64,000 nt of DNA from Cordylochernes scorpioides (taxonomy: Eukaryota > Arthropoda > Arachnida > Pseudoscorpiones > Chernetidae). How positions within the stretch are numbered: position 1 is the first letter of the stretch; each line of letters starts with the position of its first letter. Below, piece by piece: positions 22,166 to 32,267 of this stretch. The DNA lies in NCBI GenBank assembly GCA_030710605.1, contig CP092868.1, positions 23,748,987 to 23,812,986 on the forward strand, written 5' to 3'. The notes beneath the pieces were generated by a model. That model was not told the DNA's origin. It was given only the letters and a program-made list of their open reading frames with translations, and did no database searches. Both the position numbers and the translations under genes were made by a program.

Positions 22166-22359
22166 ACTAATCTAGATTATACCACCTCTCAAATTTCACC
22201 CTTGGTTGCTAGATGGAATTTTTCAGTGTGTTTAGTAGCTTGATCTTCATTTTCTACTTTTTCTGTCTTACCTAGCAAAACTCATTTATCTCTGTAAGAA
22301 AAAAAAAACAGTACAAAAGTGAAATTGTACTGGGATCAGGTGGATAAATTAAGAAAAAC

Positions 22360-22800
22360 AACAACAACAACAACAAAAGCCTTTATTTAGGGCATTCCAC
22401 CCCATATAGGATTCGCCGTATTTACACATCAACAAGAGGAGAGGGAAGAGGAAACATTTACAACAAAATAAAGTTTGTCTCACATTCAGTTAACTATTTA
22501 CAGATAGGTCATCCTCCAGTATCCTTTGCCCTGCATTCTTTCTCATGCGCCCAGCTTCTGTGCAGAACTTAAAGTATCTAACAATCAGTAATTCATCATC
22601 CAGAGCTGAAGAGAGATGTTGACATATGGATTGGTATCTAGATTGACCAAAGTTAGGGCTTGGGAAAATTTCAGTACGTTTTTCTGTTAAGAGAGGGCAT
22701 TGGAAGAAATAGTGAACCAAATTATCATCCATGAGATCCTTACAAAGTAAACAGTTCCGGCCATTTTCTTTCCAGAAGTCTTTTCTTTCTTCCCTGAAAA
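22360..22800 (-). mobile_element. LINE family 2, 3' end fragment
   Basis: Matches the last 440 bp of the LINE at 51289-53239 on the minus strand, including a frame ending in the same zinc-knuckle region, the gcctttatttagggc end and a (CAA)n tail. Confidence 0.9.
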
Positions 22801-22937
22801 TAAATTAAGAAAAAAAAAAGACAGCTGAAAGTTTCTGAAGGCTGCAAGGATCATTGGAAGATTGTCTTTTGACCCCCTACTGGAGATATACACTTTGAAG
22901 AATAAAGGGAGAGGTAGACCAACGAAGAATTGGTTGA

Positions 22938-23380
22938 TGATAAACACAAGGTATAATAAGACCAAATCCAAATATATAAATAGTGTGTAATGTATCAGTA
23001 ACAGCATTGTTACCATCATCAGACAAAAGTATTAAATGATTATAAACACAAGGTAATAAGACCAAATCCAAATAAATAAATAGCGTGTGACATTTCGGTA
23101 ACAGCTGTTACCGAAATGTCGCACGCTATTTATTTATTTGGATTTGGTCTTATTACCTTATGTTTCAGGATTAAGTACTTTTGTCTGATGATGGTAACAA
23201 TGTTGTTACTTAAATGTAATACACTATTTATTTATTTGGATTTGGTCTTGTTATACCTTGTGTTTCAGGATTAAGTACTTTTGTCTAATGTTGTTACTGA
23301 TACATTACACACTATTTATTTATTGGGATTTGGTCTTATTACCTTGTGTTTCTAATCTATAATCCAAATTGTTTGCTTTA
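22938..23380. repeat. Cluster of nested family B foldbacks
   Basis: At least four arms with accaaatccaaataaat or its reverse and hammerhead-like centres in both orientations (ctgatgatggtaacaatg at about 23187). One centre is nearly perfectly palindromic (gtaacagctgttac). Confidence 0.75.
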
Positions 23381-23746
23381 TCCTCTGATTTGATGATCAA
23401 ATAGAATGATCAAAATTAGAAGATATAAGAGGTGGATTGGGAGGGGAAAAATGTCATTCCATGATGGATAACTCTGTATCAAAGATGAGGATCAAAGTTT
23501 TCCTATTTTGCTGATCAGGGCTATAAGATCAAGTTTTTCTTCTCCTAGCTGAACTATCAGTTCTGAAACTGCCTCATGATACTAATGATTTAAGAATTCA
23601 CTCAACAGTTAACGGAGATTGTTCTGTCCATACAAACCTCCAAGTTTCAAGATTAAAATCACTAAGCTAAGAAGTTAATTTTAATCAAACTTCAAATCTA
23701 ATTGTGCCTTATAATCTAAGTGAGAAAAAAAAAGCCTAATGTGAAA

Positions 23747-23928
23747 TACAGTAGAACCTCCCTGTAAAGGACAACACCTAATTGCAGAGCCAAAGTGTTC
23801 TTTAGAGAGAGGTGTCCTCTTACTGGAGAGTTGCTAAATAATAAAAAAGCAAATTTTGTAAATGAAAACTGTCCTTTATAGAGAGGTTTCCTCTAGCGTG
23901 AGTGTCCTTTCATGGAGGTTCTACTGTA
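23747..23928. mobile_element. Pogo-type MITE
   Basis: tacagtagaacctccctgta to ggaggttctactgta. A strongly decayed relative lies at about 23997-24390, split by a foldback. Confidence 0.8.
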
Positions 23929-24063
23929 TAACTGAAGCTTATATAGGATAGTTCTATAATTATAATGCATATGTGTACATATAAAGTAAAAATATAATAG
24001 ACCCTCTCTCTAAAGGAGAATACCTAGTTTAGAAAAGCCAAAGTATTTTTTTAGAAAGAGGTG

Positions 24064-24270
24064 TTGATAAGGCACAATTTGGATTATAGATTGTAATATA
24101 AGAAAATTAGACCTAATCCAAATAATTTAGTAGTGTGTGACGTTTCGGCAACAGCATTGTTATCATCATCAGACAAAAGTGTGAGACAAAAGTTGTCTGA
24201 TGATGGTGACAATGCTGTTGCCGAAACGTCACACACTTATTATTTGGATTAGGTCTTATTTCCTTGTAGA
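24064..24270. repeat. Foldback family B with two facing hammerhead-like motifs
   Basis: Arms ataagaaaattagacctaa and attaggtcttatttcctt. The plus-strand motif at 24197-24236 has CTGATGA, an extra T, GGTGACA/TGTTGCC, GAAA and CGTC; the left arm holds a slightly altered copy on the minus strand. Confidence 0.8.
24197..24236 (+). ncRNA. Hammerhead-like motif of family B
   Basis: CTGATGA 24197-24203, one unpaired T, 7-bp stem II, GAAA 24223-24226, then CGTC with a two-pair stem III at best, and a weak stem I (TGT/ACA). Close to a small hammerhead, but the extra base after the core is unusual. Confidence 0.4.
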
Positions 24271-24449
24271 AAGAGGTATTCTTCTCAATTCAAGGTGTTT
24301 AATTAGTAAGAATGATAATATTAGTGTTTTAATTTGTCCTATGTAGAGAGATGTCCTCTAGCAGGAATGTCTTCTCATGGAGGATCTATGGCATAGTGTT
24401 CGACTGTCAATATTACTTTCTCAATCTATTTATATTACAGTTTTCCCTT

Positions 24450-24672
24450 TATTAAGGTCAAAATTGCCAGTCCAACTCTTTATTAAGGTCAAGATTTCCA
24501 GTCCAACTCTTTATTAAGGTCAAGATTGCCATTCCAACTCTTTATTAAGGTCAAGATTGCCATTCCAACTCTTTATTAAGATCAAGATTGCCATTCCAAC
24601 TCTTTATTAAGGTCAAGATTGCCATTCCAACTCTTTATTAAGGTCAAGATTGCCTGTCTAACTCTTTATTAA
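24450..24672. repeat. 31-bp minisatellite, about seven units
   Basis: Unit tttattaaggtcaagattg followed by ccattccaactc, with few substitutions. Confidence 0.9.
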
Positions 24673-24835
24673 GGGCTCAAATCCCTGTCCCCTTTCTCAA
24701 TACCATAAACCTTTGCAGACAGCGAATTTTTTATACTTAATTCCATTCAAGAGGACCAACAACATTTTGCCATTAAAATGTGGATATGTTTATTTTATAT
24801 TGTAGAAAAAAGAGATGTGTATTTATATATGGCAA

Positions 24836-25016
24836 TACAGTAGAATCTCCTTGTAAAGGACACTTAGTTACAGAGCAAAAGTGTCCTTTAGAGAGAGATG
24901 TCCTCATACTGGAGAATTGCTAAATAGTAAAAATGGGAATTTTGCAAATGAAAGCTGTCCTTTATAGAGAGGTGTCCTCTAGTGTGAATATCCTCTCATG
25001 GAGGTTTTCTACTGTA
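24836..25016. mobile_element. Pogo-type MITE
   Basis: tacagtagaatctccttgta to tggaggttttctactgta. Confidence 0.8.
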
Positions 25017-25037
25017 ATATATAACTTATTTTATAAA

Positions 25038-25202
25038 TACAGTTAAACCTGTCTATAGCGCCTTCCTCTCTATAACGGCCAATTTTAAACATTAAAATGT
25101 AAACATTTTACATTAAAAGTGACCTGTCTATAGCACCCCTTCTCTATAGCACCCTATTTTGGTGAGTCCCAAGAGGGGGTGCTATAGACAGGTTTAACTG
25201 TA
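25038..25202. mobile_element. MITE with TACAGTTAAACC ends
   Basis: tacagttaaacctgtctata and its reverse complement at 25184-25202. Confidence 0.85.
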
Positions 25203-25519
25203 TTGTGAAATTGCCTTAAAATAGTTTCTTTCTAAAAAAAGTTTCTCCTTTAACAATATGAAGAGATTTCATAAGTTTTAAAACATCTTGTAGCATTTAA
25301 GCTCAAATGATTATAATATAGGTAGGAGATTTTTTATTTTTCCTCTCCTATGGATCACAAACCTTAGTCCAACATCCCTAGAAAATCTCCCAAGAAATAA
25401 ATCTACATGACGTAACCTCAGTAATTGGACTTCCACTGACATTGTAGATAAAACCAAGAAGATTGCTTCTACTGAAAAATCACAAATAGATTACTTATTT
25501 GGTATTATGTCCATATGCT

Positions 25520-25860
25520 CGAAGCATATTATATATTTATAAATATATGTAATTTCTTGTCCTCAAAGCTTATGTCCATTGTTCTTCTAAAATACCCATT
25601 CCAAGAGTCTATCAACAGTATCACTATAAAAGAAAGTTCCAAAAATGCAATATAACAGCGGTATGGTAGATTAAACTGGCGAAACCGCTGAGAGGGTTCA
25701 CCACTGATGAGCCAGGCCCTCTCATTAATTTTTCCATTGCAGTAAGGGCAGTAGAAATTGTTCAAAAAGAATCTTACGCCTTTAAAATAGCTTTGAATTT
25801 TGATAACAGATGGCGCGCTAGTGCATCATATTATTTGGTCTTGTTACCTTACAATAAAAA
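25520..25860. mobile_element. Family C element with best-preserved reordered hammerhead core
   Basis: Contains the core at 25658-25724, then tttccattgcagtaagggca and, near the end, taacagatggcgcgctagtg. The related element at 62945-63372 shows that such sequence forms long terminal inverted repeats. Confidence 0.75.
25658..25724 (+). ncRNA. Family C hammerhead-like core (reference copy)
   Basis: Stem III GCGGT 25658-25662 with ACCGC 25684-25688; NUH base A25663; stem I TGGT 25664-25667 with ACCA 25700-25703; CTGATGA 25704-25710; stem II GCCAG 25711-25715 with CTGGC 25676-25680; GAAA 25681-25684. An extra helix pairs TGAGAGGG 25689-25696 with CCCTCTCA 25717-25724. All three stems abut the core bases exactly, but the strand order differs from known hammerheads. 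Confidence 0.6.
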
Positions 25861-26031
25861 TACATTTAGATTATTTTATTAATGCTAGCTTAAAAATTTC
25901 AAATTTGATTAAAGGTGAATTCACTCCAGAAGTTCAAAGCATGCATTCCCAGATAGATAGCCTCTCCTTACTTCAATCAATAAAGAAAGTTAATACATTA
26001 ACACAGCATATCTTATAAGAATTTTAAACTA

Positions 26032-26950
26032 CAGTTAAACCTCTCTATAGCACCCCCTCTAAATAGCACCTCCCTATCTATAGCACCCGATTTTAAATAC
26101 GTAGTACAATACGAATTACATTAAAAGTGACCTGTCTATATCCACTTTTTTTTTTTTTTTTTAACAGTTGGGAGAGACACGCCATATCCACAATTTGGAC
26201 AATTGCGTGTATATTTTAAATTATATACAATTACTACAATTGAACATTGGAAATCATTAAAATTAAACGTTCGATGTCAAATTTTACAAATAGTAATTAT
26301 AAATAGTAGCTTGAAATATGTACAGTCAACACTTTCGCCTCAAAATATACATCCTGCAGAATCTATTAAACTTGATGTATTGGTCTTTATTGCAAGCAGC
26401 TTGTTTTGTATTAGTCAGGTAAAGTTGGTTTTCTTCCCTTAGATCAGAAGTCAATGGACAATTTATCAGGTGTTCAGGGGTTTGTTGTTCATTTCCACAA
26501 GTGCATGCAGGTGAACCAATTATATATCCACTTCAGTGTTAAGTGGGCAACACTAAGTACGTTTCTACTCTTTTTTAAGTTTAATTTGAATGTTTGCAGT
26601 GATAGCTTCATTAGGTTGTGCTAAAGTTAAATTAACATAGTCAAAACTAAGGATAAAATTGTACAACTGCCAACAATCAGCAATATAGGGAGATATGTTT
26701 TACCACCAAAGCTTTAGCCTTAGTGAAGACATTTTCAAATCATTTCAAATTTGATTTTAGAAAGTCGGGAGACAGTTGTATGCTCCGTTTAAAAACTTGT
26801 ATAATTGTATTCAACAATTCTCCTTTACTAAATTCACTTCAATATGAAATATTGTATGTAAGTAACCTGTCTATAGCACCCCCTCTCTATAGCATCCTAT
26901 TTTGATGAGTCCCAAGAGAAAGCGCTATAGACAGGTTTAACTGTATTTTC
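26032..26950. mobile_element. TACAGTTAAACC MITE split by an unclassified insertion
   Basis: Left half 26032-26138 and right half about 26865-26950 belong to one MITE. Between them lie about 720 bp starting with a T run and containing gttgggagagacacgccat; no coding function recognised. Confidence 0.65.
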
Positions 26951-27029
26951 AATGCTATAGACAGGTTTAACTGTATTTTTTAATGTGTATGATTCTTTTT
27001 GAATATAAACAAGTTTCTACTGTCCTTAG

Positions 27030-27240
27030 TACAATGATAAAGCACAATTTAGATTATAATACAAGAAAATAAGACCTAATCCAAATAATTTATTAGTGTG
27101 TGACATTTCGGCAACAGAATTGTCATCATCATCAGACAAAAGTGTGAGACAAAAGTTGTCTGATGATGGTGACAATGCTGTTGCCGAAACGTCACACACT
27201 ATTATTTGGATTAGGTCTTATTTTATTGTAGAAAGAGGTA
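27030..27240. repeat. Foldback family B with two facing hammerhead-like motifs
   Basis: Near-identical to 24064-24270; plus-strand motif CTGATGA at 27160-27166 and GAAACGTC ending 27193. Confidence 0.8.
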
Positions 27241-27429
27241 TTCTTTTCAATTCAAGGTGTTTATTTAGCTTCATTAGGTTGTGCTAACCTAAAGTTAAAT
27301 TAACATAGTCAAAACTAAGGATATTTTATCTTAGGATTATTTTATCGTTCCAATAAGAGCAGTAGAAACTTATTTTAATATAAAAAGAATCATAGACATC
27401 GTAAATAGTTTATATTTATAAGAAATGGA

Positions 27430-27850
27430 AGCATTTAAGTACAAATTTTTCTTTTTAAATATAAATCAAACTTTTCTACTGCCCTTACTGTGATGAAAAA
27501 AATATATTGGGTGCAGCCACGGATCATGGCGTGTATGGATTTGTACATCTCCTTGATATCCTGGTAGCCGATGCCCTTGGCGATGTACTTAGAGAACTGT
27601 TTCTTGTAGGCTCTGTTGAGGAGGGATTCGATATAGTTGGCTACGTGGATGCCATAGATATGGTTACGGTGTACCTGGGGGTTGTACTCCTTCTCATATC
27701 CTGGGAACCTCTTGTTACTGTGGCTGATATGAAGAACCCTCTCAGCAGTCTGGTAGATTAAATGAAACCTCTGTGAGGGTTCACCAACCAATAAGCCAAG
27801 TCCTCCCAATATATATTTTTTTTAATTGCAGTAAGGGCAGTAGAAAATTT
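27430..27850. mobile_element. Family C element carrying an RpL5 gene fragment
   Basis: Inverted ends ttctactgcccttactg (about 27474) and cagtaagggcagtagaa (about 27827), each with an aatatat block inside, enclose a ribosomal protein fragment next to a degraded core (ctggtagattaaatgaaacc). Confidence 0.75.
27505..27737 (-). pseudogene. RpL5: Ribosomal protein L5 (uL18) fragment
   Basis: The minus-strand frame reads SNKRFPGYEKEYNPQVHR, NHIYGIHVANY and AYKKQFSKYI, matching the middle-to-C-terminal part of eukaryotic RPL5 (roughly residues 180-255 of about 300). There is no stop over about 75 codons, but two short stretches are missing compared with the family. No start, intron or poly-A, and element sequence on both sides. 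A captured fragment, not a gene. Confidence 0.85.
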
Positions 27851-27854
27851 TGTT

Positions 27855-28335
27855 TTATACAGTTAAACCTATGAAAAACAATAGAAAAAAATAAAAGATA
27901 AGTGGGTCAGATGTTGATATTTAAAAATAAAGAAGGCATCTCCTGACCACGAACACATGTGCTTTTTGGAACCAAAAATCTTTTTGGTCGCAGTGGTTAC
28001 AGCCTTCTCCATGCTGACGAGCGCCAACAGCGCGAAACGCGTTCATGAATGACTTTTCTTGATTTATCAAGAAATTGGGTTGGCCAAATATCACGGAGCA
28101 AGCTAAATAAACGTTTAGTTTATTTTTGCTCCACTAGATGGCGCTCTGCCATCTAAAAAGCACATGTGCTCGTGGTCAGGAGATGCCTTCTTTATTTTTA
28201 AACCTGTCTATAGCGCCCCTTCTTGGGACTCACTAAAATAGGGTGCTATAGACAGGTCACTTTTAATGTAAATCGCATCGGGCGCTATAGAGAGTGAGGC
28301 GCTATTTAGAGGGGCGCTATAGACAGATTTAACTG
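27855..28335. mobile_element. TACAGTTAAACC MITE interrupted by a hammerhead element with inverted ends
   Basis: The inner element (about 27936-28195) has near-perfect 45-bp terminal inverted repeats (aaagaaggcatctcctgacc and its reverse) and carries a divergent hammerhead. The MITE resumes at aaacctgtctatagcgcc. Confidence 0.75.
28010..28049 (+). ncRNA. Hammerhead ribozyme, divergent family A copy
   Basis: CATG stem I, CTGACGA 28014-28020 (position 7 may be any base), stem II GCGC/GCGC with loop CAACA, GAAA 28034-28037, minimal stem III, triplet GTT, CATG. Both stems differ from the copy at 2827 by compensatory changes. GTT normally cleaves more slowly than GTC. Confidence 0.75.
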
Positions 28336-28734
28336 TATTTGAAAGAAACATTCATGCTTAAATGTCTTATATATAGATGGCATGTTATTGTTTATATTTC
28401 TAATAAAGAAAGGGTTACTCATTTTTCCAACATCAATCAGTATTATATCTGGGTCTCTTTAAAAGGATTTTTCTAATAATTCTGTTCTTTTATACGATAT
28501 GTAAATGAGTATAGATAGAATAGAACCTTACTGTTACACATAAATGTAGGATTTTTTCATTTAGATCAACATTTTTGTTAACTTCAATTGAATTACACAC
28601 ATTTTTTTCAATTTGAAACCTGTTTTCCAGAAATTTTTCCTTTTTAATATAGAACATTTTTGTAAAACATTTGAAAATATATTGTATTATAGAACATTTT
28701 TCCCTATCTGATTTAAATGACATTCATAAGGCCG

Positions 28735-29360
28735 AACTCATAGTATAAATTTTTATAAAGATTATAAGTCAAAGTTATTAATTTTTTTTTTTCATTGAAA
28801 CCCATTTCTAGGAATAATTTTTTTTTTTATTATTTTGAACATTTGCCCCCTTCTCAGATTCAAATACTCCTCTTCTAACAATGCTGCTGTTGGTCCACAA
28901 CTGCTTATTTGTCAGAGTTATTCTGCTTGTTTCACAGCTGGCCTTCATATCTGAAGGTCGTTCCCCTATCCGCCACCTGGGGACGCGCCCTATAGCAGTC
29001 AGCTCAGCCAAAGGGTCAAATAAAATTCATAAGAGTATAAAAGACATAAATGTTATATAAAGGTTACAAGTTAAGATTTTATTAATTTTTTAAATCATTG
29101 AAACCCATTTCTAGGAATAATTTTCCTTTTTATAATTTTGAACACACATATTTTCCCCCTTCTCAGATTCAACTGACATTCATAAGATAAGAGTATAAAA
29201 GACAAAAATGTTATATAAAAGGTTAAGATTTTGCTCTTTTTTTTTTATCATCGAAACCCATTTCTAGGAATAATTTTCCTTTTTAATGTTGAACATTTTT
29301 CCCCATCCGATTTAAATGACATTCATATGAACTAACTCAGTATAAAAGACAAAATTACTG
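28735..29360. repeat. Three degenerate repeats with an embedded LINE 5' fragment
   Basis: gaaacccatttctaggaata recurs at about 28797, 29099 and 29253, with ataagagtataaaagaca blocks. A minus-strand LINE 5' block (28855-29012; tctgaaggtcgttcccctat) splits the first unit. Confidence 0.7.
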
Positions 29361-29512
29361 AGATTCCTTTAAATAAATATAATTACATTCCAAGAGTCTG
29401 GGTAACCCATATGTTACTACTTTGAAAATATAAATTTCCTTATATTAATCCAAAAATATATAAGAATTTACAAGTATTAGTAATGTTATGATTGTGTCTA
29501 GTCATTGTATTT

Positions 29513-30128
29513 ACAGTATAACCTCCCTGTAAAGGACAACACCTAATTACAGATCCAAACTATCCTTTAGAAAGAGAAGTGTCCTCTTACCAGAGAGTTA
29601 CTAAATTATTATTCTTTTTCTTATCCTTTTATTAGTCTAAAATAGACAAGATCTTTTAGGTCGTGCTCATAAAGAAGTTCAAGAACTCTTCTTGGTTCTC
29701 TGTACAGGGATGGATAAGGCACAATTTGGATTATAGATTATAAAACAAGGTAATAAGACCAAATCCAAATAAATAAATAGTGTGTGACATTTCGGTAACA
29801 GCGTTGTTACCATCTTCAGACAAAAGTACTGAATGAGAAATTTTACCACAGCATGTTTTAAATAGCTACTTGTTTACACACTTGATAACAGTAACTATTT
29901 AAAAACATGCTGTGGTAAAATTTCTCATTCAGTACTTTTGTCTGAAGATGGTAACAATGCTGTTACTGAAACGTCACACACTATTTATTTATTTGGATTT
30001 GGTCTTATTACCTTGTTTTGTACAGGGATCCTTTGTCCTTTCCAATAGTAAATTGTAAAAAAATGCTAATTTTTCAAATGAAAACTGTCCTTTATAGAGA
30101 GATGTCCTTTATAGGGAGGTCCTACTGT
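29513..30128. mobile_element. Pogo-type MITE split by a family B foldback
   Basis: The MITE begins near 29513 (ctccctgtaaaggacaac) and resumes at about 30030 to ggtcctactgta. The foldback 29711-30022 has 100-bp arms; its plus-strand motif has CTGAAGA at 29942 and GAAACGTC. Confidence 0.75.
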
Positions 30129-30529
30129 ATATTATTTATATGAATGTGTTTTTTTCATAGTTTATCAAAATATGGGTTCACAATTCCATATATTTTATCT
30201 TTTTTTGTTGTTATGGAGATGTGAACAACATAACAATTTACCTACCAAACTTAGTATTTATTCCACTTTGTATATAAACAACAACAAATGTTTGCCCTCT
30301 TATAGACCATGTTTCTCTTTAGTTCTATTAAAGAGAAAACTATATGTAAATAAATATATATATAATATATGATTATGTATGTATAGCAATGTTGATTTTA
30401 TAATAAAATTTTTATTTTTAAAAAAATTTGGTTCAATTTTTTTTTTTATGAATCATACATTACAAAGTTGTTGCGTCGCCTTTTTAGAATACACTTTTAA
30501 AATATATAGCAACATATAAATATATCAAG

Positions 30530-30706
30530 AAAAAACTCCAACCCCACCAGCGAGTGCAAGTAACCAAACGGGGCTCTGGCATATTTGTAAGTGCAAAGTC
30601 TAACTGCTTTTCACATGTGTAGACATGTGGTGCACCTACAGTAAAAGCAGTCGCCAACTTCTACCCACCATGATTATCATGGCCACATGTACTAGGGATA
30701 AGCAAA
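30530..30706 (+). mobile_element. SINE family 1, 5'-truncated
   Basis: actccaaccccaccagcgag through tgtactagggataagca and a TA-rich tail. Confidence 0.8.
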
Positions 30707-30852
30707 AATATATATATATCAAGAAAAAGGCATCTTATTATGCAACTTGAAGTAGATGATGACTTAAGCCATTTATCATAATAATATCAACTATTCATTT
30801 TTAACAAATTTTTGAACAAAATACATAGGGTAATCTATATATAAAGTTTACA

Positions 30853-31158
30853 GGATCTTTGGGAGAGGCCGCTGCTTATCATCAAACAGCTTAAGGAGCA
30901 TGGACTCATGGAATTTGTGTTATCTTTGTACAAGAGGATATTTTTTTCTAGGTCAAATATAAGTTGCCTCTCCCAGCAAAATAGATGCCAAACCTAAGAG
31001 CCATCTATTGACTTTTGCAAACTAGCGGACTCAGGTCAATGATAAAGCCTTGACACCAGCTTTGGCAAACAGAAGCATCTAGCTATAGACCATGGTTTTG
31101 GGCTAATGGCTCTCATCACTCTAGGGTGAACTGCACAAGAGGATAAGAAACAACAACA
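30853..31158 (+). mobile_element. I-group LINE 3' fragment, interrupted
   Basis: gatctttgggagaggccgct to aagaggata at 30940, resuming with aagaggataagaaacaac near 31137. The gap is a small retroposon listed separately. Confidence 0.8.
30941..31134 (-). mobile_element. SINE-like retroposon with A-tail and 11-bp target duplication
   Basis: A 194-bp insertion flanked by acaagaggata (30930-30940 and 31135-31145). On the minus strand it starts gtgcagttcaccctagagtg and ends with an A run. No tRNA, 5S or 7SL head recognised. Confidence 0.7.
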
Positions 31159-31200
31159 TATAAAAAAGATTGAAAACTATTTTGATCTATATCCTTTTAA

Positions 31201-31500
31201 ACACAAGGTATAAGACCAAATCCAAATAGTGTGGGACATCTCTGTAACAACAATGTTACCATCTTCAGACAAAAGTACTGAATGAGAAATTTTACCACAG
31301 CATGTTTTAAATAGTTACTGTTATCAAGTGTGTAAACAAGATAGTTAATAGATAACTATTTAAAACATGCTGTGGTAAAATTTCTCATTCAGTACTTTTG
31401 TCTGAAGATTGTAACAATGTTGTTACCGAAACATTATACACTATTTGAATTTGGTCTTATTACCTTGCGTTTATAATCTATAATCCAAATTGTGCCTTAT
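31201..31500. repeat. Foldback family B
   Basis: Long arms including gcatgttttaaatagtta and its reverse; both hammerhead-like centres are degraded (GAAACATTATAC). Confidence 0.8.
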
Positions 31501-31589
31501 CATTTCCTTTTCTTATAATGTTGTAAACTAGGGGATTGGTGGTGGAGTTAACCCTCCGTTGATTGTATCCCACATTGTATTTTTTTCTG

Positions 31590-31785
31590 AAGAAAGAAGT
31601 TTCTGCAATGATCCCTGATTCTTGCAAAAGTCCAACCCCACCACCAGTAAGTACAAGTAACCAAATAGGTTGTGACAGAGTTGTAAGTGCAAAAATTGAA
31701 CTGGGGTTTCTAGATGTGTAGACATGTGGTGTACTTAGAGTTAAAACATTCAATAACTACTATCTACCATGATCAAAATCTACCT
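31590..31785 (+). mobile_element. SINE family 1, diverged
   Basis: tgattcttgcaaaagtccaa, then accaccagtaagtacaagta, then tgtagacatgtggtgtactt; lower identity than the other copies. Confidence 0.65.
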
Positions 31786-32267
31786 CCCCTTGGCAGAGCT
31801 GACTGCTATAGGGCGCGTCCCCAGGTGGCGGATAGGGGAACGACCTTCAGATATGAAGGCCAGCTGCGAAACAAGCAGAATAACTCTGACAAATAAGCAG
31901 TCGCGGACCAACAGCAGCATTGTTAAAAGAGGAGTAGACCTCTTTAAAAATCCTGACTTCAACTGACCCGGTTTATGGACCTCAGCAAGGGTCCCACTCC
32001 AGGGATACGGAGGAGCTGTGTCTGTACTCATGTTAGAGTCGGCAGCAAAGGCGTCTGCTTCCATGTTAGGAACGGCCTCAAACTACAGGCAAAGTCAGAC
32101 TTTCACCAAAGTGTGCCTGGATCATGGTGCCATGATCAACGAAAGCTGCACCCCTATACCCCATTCCATGAGATCAGATGTTGATTTGCATGCTGCATCG
32201 CCCGTCGCGCAGAATAAACAGGGGCGTGTTCAGGACTTAGGTAGAGGGTTCTGTCCGATAAGTATAA

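Noticed and set aside
24450..24672. CRISPR-like regular repeats
   Set aside because: Units are contiguous 31-bp tandem repeats without distinct spacers, in a eukaryotic genome.
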